From positions 24,092,001-24,156,000 of the forward strand of contig JAFFJZ010000004.1 of the NCBI GenBank assembly GCA_018340375.1: a DNA stretch of 64,000 nt, given 5' to 3'. The stretch comes from Gonatopus flavifemur (Eukaryota > Arthropoda > Insecta > Hymenoptera > Dryinidae). The notes under the pieces are model-generated. The model was not told the origin of the DNA and made no database searches. It saw only the letters and a program-made list of their open reading frames with translations. Every line of letters starts with the position of its first letter. The first letter of the stretch is position 1. Made by a program: the position numbers and the translations under genes. Positions 59,643 through 64,000 of this stretch are shown one piece after another.

Positions 59643-59814
59643 GCTAGTCAACATCGGGTCTGGCTTGGTTTCTAACATTGGCACCAAATTACATCAATGT
59701 CTGGGATGATAACAATGTTCACTGCTTGGCATCCAAGCTTGGTTCAATATTAAAATTCAATATTGGTTCTATGCTTGCAATCGATATTGTTGCCATTATT
59801 GATATACAGTCCTA

Positions 59815-60068
59815 CACGGAGAGAAATGTATTTGGATAAATTACCATTTTATTCGTAAACTAGAACTATTCGGCAAAACCAGACAATAATTCATAATATA
59901 ACTCCTAATCATTGCCAGTTGTGATGGTAAAAATCGAGATTAATTTGGATTTTTACCATCACAGCTGGCAATGATTAGGAGTTATGCTATAAATTATTGT
60001 CTGATTTTTCCGAATAGTTCTAGTTCACGAATAAAATGGTAATCTTTCCAAATAAATTTCTCTACGTG
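59815..60068. mobile_element. CACGG-ended MITE, TA duplication
   Basis: Two inverted arms of about 115 bp: CACGGAGAGAAATGTATTTG pairs with AAATAAATTTCTCTACGTG, and the inner arms with TAACTCCTAATCATTGCCAG. TA at 59813-59814 and 60069-60070. It is nested in the composite. Confidence 0.88.
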
Positions 60069-60654
60069 TAGTTTGAGCTGAGTGAGTAGGATAGATTTTT
60101 CATTGGCGTCGGAGGTTGATTAAACATTCACATTTGAGTACTTGACCAAACTTTGTGGCAGGTTCGAGTCAATACTAGTCATCCCCGGGTGTAGTTTGAT
60201 GGCCGACAATATTATCAAGCTAATAAGCCAAGCTGTCATCAATGCTAGTTATCACCGGGTGTAGCCTAATTACCAACAATGTTATTAAGTTAGGTTAATG
60301 TTTAGGATAATAATAATGTTCTCTACTGAGCATTTAGCTTTGATCTCAATCAGAAATCCAACACGGCAAAATATGCTTGGTCCTAGCAGTGATGTTCATG
60401 ACGCTATCAAGGTTTGGTTAGCTACGACGGGCCAAGCATTGATCAAGGCTTGGTTGACGAGAATTCAATCAAACACGAGAAAATATGCTTGGTCCTAACA
60501 TTAGTGTCCAAGACTCTATGGTCTCAACGCTTAGTCAGCTATGGCGGGCCACACATCGGCCAAGGCTAGGCTAAACAGACTTGATATACCAAGCTTGACG
60601 CCAATCATGGTGCAATTGTCAGCCTAGGTATTGAGAGCCTGGGTTATACAACGT

Positions 60655-62940
60655 TACACAGTCTTCCCAAAAACACCCAACATTCATGCCTTATATTGAC
60701 ATCAAAATAAAATTACAATATCTAAAATTGAACAAGGAATCTATTCCTCAAATTTGGAGAGAAATAAAAAAAACTGAAATTCCAAATACTTCATGAATGT
60801 CATTTTGGTTGTTATAGTTTGTGCATCATCTTGAATTCTTTCAAGTTTCCATTGTAATCAAAAGTTGGACTGAAATTCATCTATCATGACGAAAAACTCA
60901 TGCGAGATTGTACGCTTGACACATAAAATCATACGTTGGTTGAAAAATTGTCGGAAACAAACCTATGTACGTATTTCCCAACGACGGAAGTAATCATGTA
61001 GTCGACTTCGACAAATATTTGATCGACTCAACATGTGATTCCATTGGCCATCCTCAGCCGCATACCACCATGAAATGTATGAATATTTTTTCGATATCAA
61101 GATACGTACAAACTCCTGATCCGATTCACGTATGAACCTGTTAAACGAATCGATCGATACAGGATTTTCACAGGCTGGTCCCAAGTTTGAACTCCAAACT
61201 GAACGAGAAGACATTAAATACCTTATGGGTTTTCACAATGTGCTATATTGATAACATCAAAGAACCAGGAATGAGGATACCGAAAGAATGTTCAAGGAGC
61301 CTTTATTAGAAATTCCTTTGACGATCTTTCGGTACGTAAGGTGCTTTGAAGTACTAGTTATTATCCGATACATACTTAATGCGTGCATGAGGTTTGTTTC
61401 ACGTATGCCATATCTTCTTACTTGAGTCTTTCATTCTTGAAAATGACTTTATCGAAGAGATACTTTCACCTGAAGCTTTTACGGTGCACACGTGATTTCA
61501 GCATTGAGATTTGCTGAATGATTTGGTCACGCGCGACTTGAATATTTCATGCTAAGCACGCCGAGTCATTGATAAATACCAGAAAAAGAAGAGAAACAAA
61601 CAAAATATCGGAGTATACGTGAACGTATTCGTTTGTGTAGTAAACCGCTATGTGACATATTTTCATGAATGTGATCGTAAAAATCCATATTTATCTGGTT
61701 TTACGTGACAGTTGACATAGAATTGAGAAAATATTCGTCATGTATTGTTCTAGCAAAATAGCACATGACCGGGACAAAGACGATGTGAGAATTGCGAAGG
61801 TACGTCGTGGATGGAATAAATCCTGCATTCTTGAACTATGACAAACTTGCATAGGGATGTGATGTTCTAAAGTTCCATCTCTCTCAAAGTATATTTCAAT
61901 TTCAGTATCGTTCGAAAAGGAATTTTATTTGTATATTCGAAGGTTTGATTTTTATATTTGCTTCATGTCGAATATTATCGGTTATTTCCAAATTCCTTTG
62001 TGAGATTTGTGATATCGAACATTTATTGAATACAAATGTTTTTTCAAATATGAATGAAATCGTTCGGTGAAGATTCAAAGGATTAAATCAAAGGCTCTGG
62101 AATGGAATAATAATATCGTATTTCATTCGAGTTTCTATGCTGCTTTGAAATTTTGTATTTTTTTACTTATTAAGATGAAGAAGTACATGTGAGAGGAAAT
62201 CCAGAACTTCATTACGAGAGCTTTGATTGTAGCAGAAATGATGTTTGGAGTTCTTTCAACTGAATTCCCAGGGTGTAACATACCGGATCAATATCGTATT
62301 ATGTTCAGACATGTCCAATTTTAGAAGGTTTGCTTGACATCTCCAGATCTCACGAAAGTTTCTTGGCACATTTGGTTTCTCATTACACATTGCACCGGAA
62401 AAAGCCTAGAAGAGGAAGCAGCATCGGTCTGAAGGGATACAGCTGTTGTATAGCTATGCTATTGCACACCATCTGCTTTTACCTGCATCTTTTTTCCTCT
62501 CATATTCCTTATTATCGTACTTCCTTCTTTCACTACGTTTTTTTGCCCTTCGACATTATTATTCAACGACTTGCCTATAGATTGTTTCTTCTCAACGGAG
62601 AAGATTGAGGCATTTCATCGATAAGATCAAAAATATTTTTTTTCGAATCATCATCACTCGCTGGATGATGATGTGAAAGATTAGCAGGTGGCTGTGCGCA
62701 ATTAATGTGTAGAAAAGTCAGTTGTATGAAATTATTGTGGATTCATTTGTGGTAATGATTATGGTTTGTTGTGATGCGTGGGTACTTGTACAAAAATGTG
62801 ATATATATATATATATATATATTAATATATATGTATATGTTGTAATTATATATTTTTGTATTCGATGGAAATCTTTGTGTACAGTTTTGAGCGTTTCTTC
62901 ATATCAGAAACACTTTGGATTTATGTACCAAAATAAGATA
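60655..62940. other. No gene recognised; TA microsatellite at 62800-62833
   Basis: About 2.3 kb with short frames only (the longest, 62330-62608, lacks motifs). A TA dinucleotide tract begins near 62800. Confidence 0.5.
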
Positions 62941-62947
62941 AGTAACC

Positions 62948-63237
62948 CACGTAGAAATTCCGGTACTGAGCCGATGGTGACGAACGGATCGGTACTGCGA
63001 AGGTATGGGCTACCAACGGTTGTCTGCCGATTGCGGATTGGTACTTAACCGACTTTATTTTGAGTTCGTATCGGTACGGGTTCGATATTTGAACCAACCG
63101 TTATTGACCACTTTTCCACCAATGTTGGATTAACAACGGTACAATTTTAATACGCAAGCGTTGGCCTCCAACGTTGATTCGGCACCGAACCAATGTGAAT
63201 AAATATCTCGTATACTTTGAGAGAAGACTTGATTGGC
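62948..63237. repeat. CCC-ended GTACTG-family element, left part
   Basis: It starts CCCACGTAGAAATTCCGG and contains GGTACTGAGCCG, ATCGGTACTGCG, ACCAACGGTT and GGTACTTAACCG words. The right end is not identified; the sequence runs into the next element. Confidence 0.55.
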
Positions 63238-63239
63238 CA

Positions 63240-63461
63240 CACTTAAGAAAAGGCAGGTCACAGTTATCAAATGATATTCTTGAATATGACCAATCAAATA
63301 TTCGATAACATTAATTAAATATCAATAATATCTATTGAATATTCGATAATTATGAACATAATTTATAAACATTATTGAATATTCGATTAATGTCATCGAA
63401 TATTTGATTGGTCATATTCAAAAATATCATTTGATAACTGTTACTAGCCTTTTTTTCAGTG
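63240..63461. mobile_element. CACTG-type MITE, CA duplication
   Basis: CACTTAAGAAAAGGCAGG to TAGCCTTTTTTTCAGTG, with inner arms ATCAAATGATATTCTTGAAT and its inverse AATATCATTTGATAACTG. CA at 63238-63239 and 63462-63463. It inserted at the first bases of the neighbouring CCC-ended element. Confidence 0.75.
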
Positions 63462-63462
63462 C

Positions 63463-63856
63463 ACGTAGAAATTGACAATTGGTCCAATACCGGCTTGATA
63501 CAGGCTGCTAGTTTGCAACCGTTGGCGGTCATCCTATGATCCAACAGTAAATTTCACTCTAAATTCCCCTCAGTGCAGAAATTTTTATAATGCATTCAAA
63601 ACCTTTCAAAGTTAAAATAGCGCAAATAACGGTTGAGTAACATCCGTTGGTACTTGAATACCGATCAATACTGCCAGTATTAGTTCTTAATGTCGGAACT
63701 ACACTGATCTCCAGTACTGAATTGATGTTGGTAACCGGTACCGGATCACAGTTATTTGGCGTTATCATTCCGTAGTCCGACCGACACCGACCGCCAACGG
63801 TTGCACACTGGCAGCCTGTATTGAGCCGGTACTGGACCATCCGTCAATTTCTACGT
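63463..63856. repeat. CCC-ended GTACTGG-family element with TIRs of about 80 bp
   Basis: CACGTAGAAATTGACAATTG with GCAACCGTTGGCGGTC at the left pairs with GACCGCCAACGGTTGC and GTCAATTTCTACGTGGG at the right. A GTTATCATTCC core is at about 63763. CCAGTATT and GGTACCGG words occur between. It is the clearest complete member of the superfamily; no protein is encoded. Confidence 0.75.
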
Positions 63857-64000
63857 GGGAAGGTGGGATGACATCCTAATTCACGATAGTCTTTTTTTGG
63901 AAGTATTTGAATCTTTATATTCCGCTAGAAAGATGGTTTTCAAAACCTTTATCCAGGTTTTCGTACAGAAATTTACCATTGGCGCTAGCATGACACAATG

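Larger units (their letters stand above)
59395..60650 (+). repeat. CCAAGCTTGG-family composite (copy 2, inverted relative to 31.3 kb)
   Basis: In plus orientation: GACAAATGTACCATGCTTGG, the core CTGGGATGATAACAATG at 59701, an exact CCAAGCTTGG at 59733-59742, then after a MITE the units of about 113 bp with AAATATGCTTGGTCCTA at 60368 and 60481, ending near AGCCTGGGTT at 60650. The order and words are the inverse of 31330-32175. A 206 bp insert at 59437 and a MITE at 59815 interrupt it. Confidence 0.75.

Noticed and set aside
60963..61214. 83-codon minus-strand frame
   Set aside because: Plausible composition but no motif, start context or splice sites.
62722..63048. 108-codon frame
   Set aside because: Crosses a TA microsatellite and enters a repeat element.

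Overview
The window looks like an intergenic or heterochromatic-type stretch of an arthropod genome, most likely an insect. It is AT-rich and has no bacterial-style gene packing. No open reading frame beyond transposon remnants could be assigned to a host gene. The organism call rests on two mariner-family elements with animal-type transposases (one Himar1/irritans-like, one Mos1-like), a LINE 3' end, a Ty3/Gypsy-like gag remnant, tRNA-like promoter sequences and dozens of small non-autonomous DNA transposons (MITEs). I cannot name the species.

Layout. 0-3 kb: a CCC-ended palindrome-rich element, a satellite-like array with a period of about 157 bp, a tRNA-like site and a hAT-type MITE begin the window (the MITE runs to 3.17 kb). 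4.6-8.0 kb: a decayed mariner whose leader carries a 2.1 kb foldback (palindromic) element; the foldback carries a coding fragment. 8.0-10.2 kb: MITEs, including a Harbinger-like one with another MITE nested inside. 11.4-11.9 kb: gag pseudogene, minus strand. 16.2-17.45 kb: a foldback element split by a MITE. 18.3-23.2 kb: palindrome-rich elements and MITEs. 23.3-24.0 kb: hAT MITE with an exact 8 bp target duplication. 24.1-25.4 kb: full-length but dead mariner. 25.4-25.9 kb: tandem repeats of about 110 bp. 27.7-30.2 kb and 30.9-32.3 kb: two larger CACGG-ended elements with nested insertions. 36-44.5 kb: inverted repeats, palindrome-rich elements, a 23 bp minisatellite, and the 157 bp satellite again in the opposite orientation. 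46.9-49.2 kb: nested MITE stack and LINE 3' end. 50.8-57.8 kb: MITEs, including two flanked by TTAA. 59.4-60.65 kb: inverted copy of the 31.3-32.2 kb composite, split by a MULE-like insert and a MITE. 62.9-63.9 kb: CCC-ended elements again.

Three patterns stand out. First, a superfamily of non-coding elements has ends reading roughly CCC-W-N-R-T-R-GAAAT, carries family-specific 10 bp palindromes (CCAGTACTGG in some, CCAAGCTTGG in others), often shares a GGGATGATAAC core, and contains tandem arrays of 23, about 113, about 122 or about 157 bp. Second, many MITEs end in CACGG or CACTG and are flanked by 2 bp direct repeats that are not always TA, which fits a CACTA (EnSpm)-like mechanism better than Tc1/mariner. 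Third, several insertions can be read against an empty counterpart inside this same window, giving exact boundaries and relative ages. These are read by eye; no alignment, folding or database search was run.
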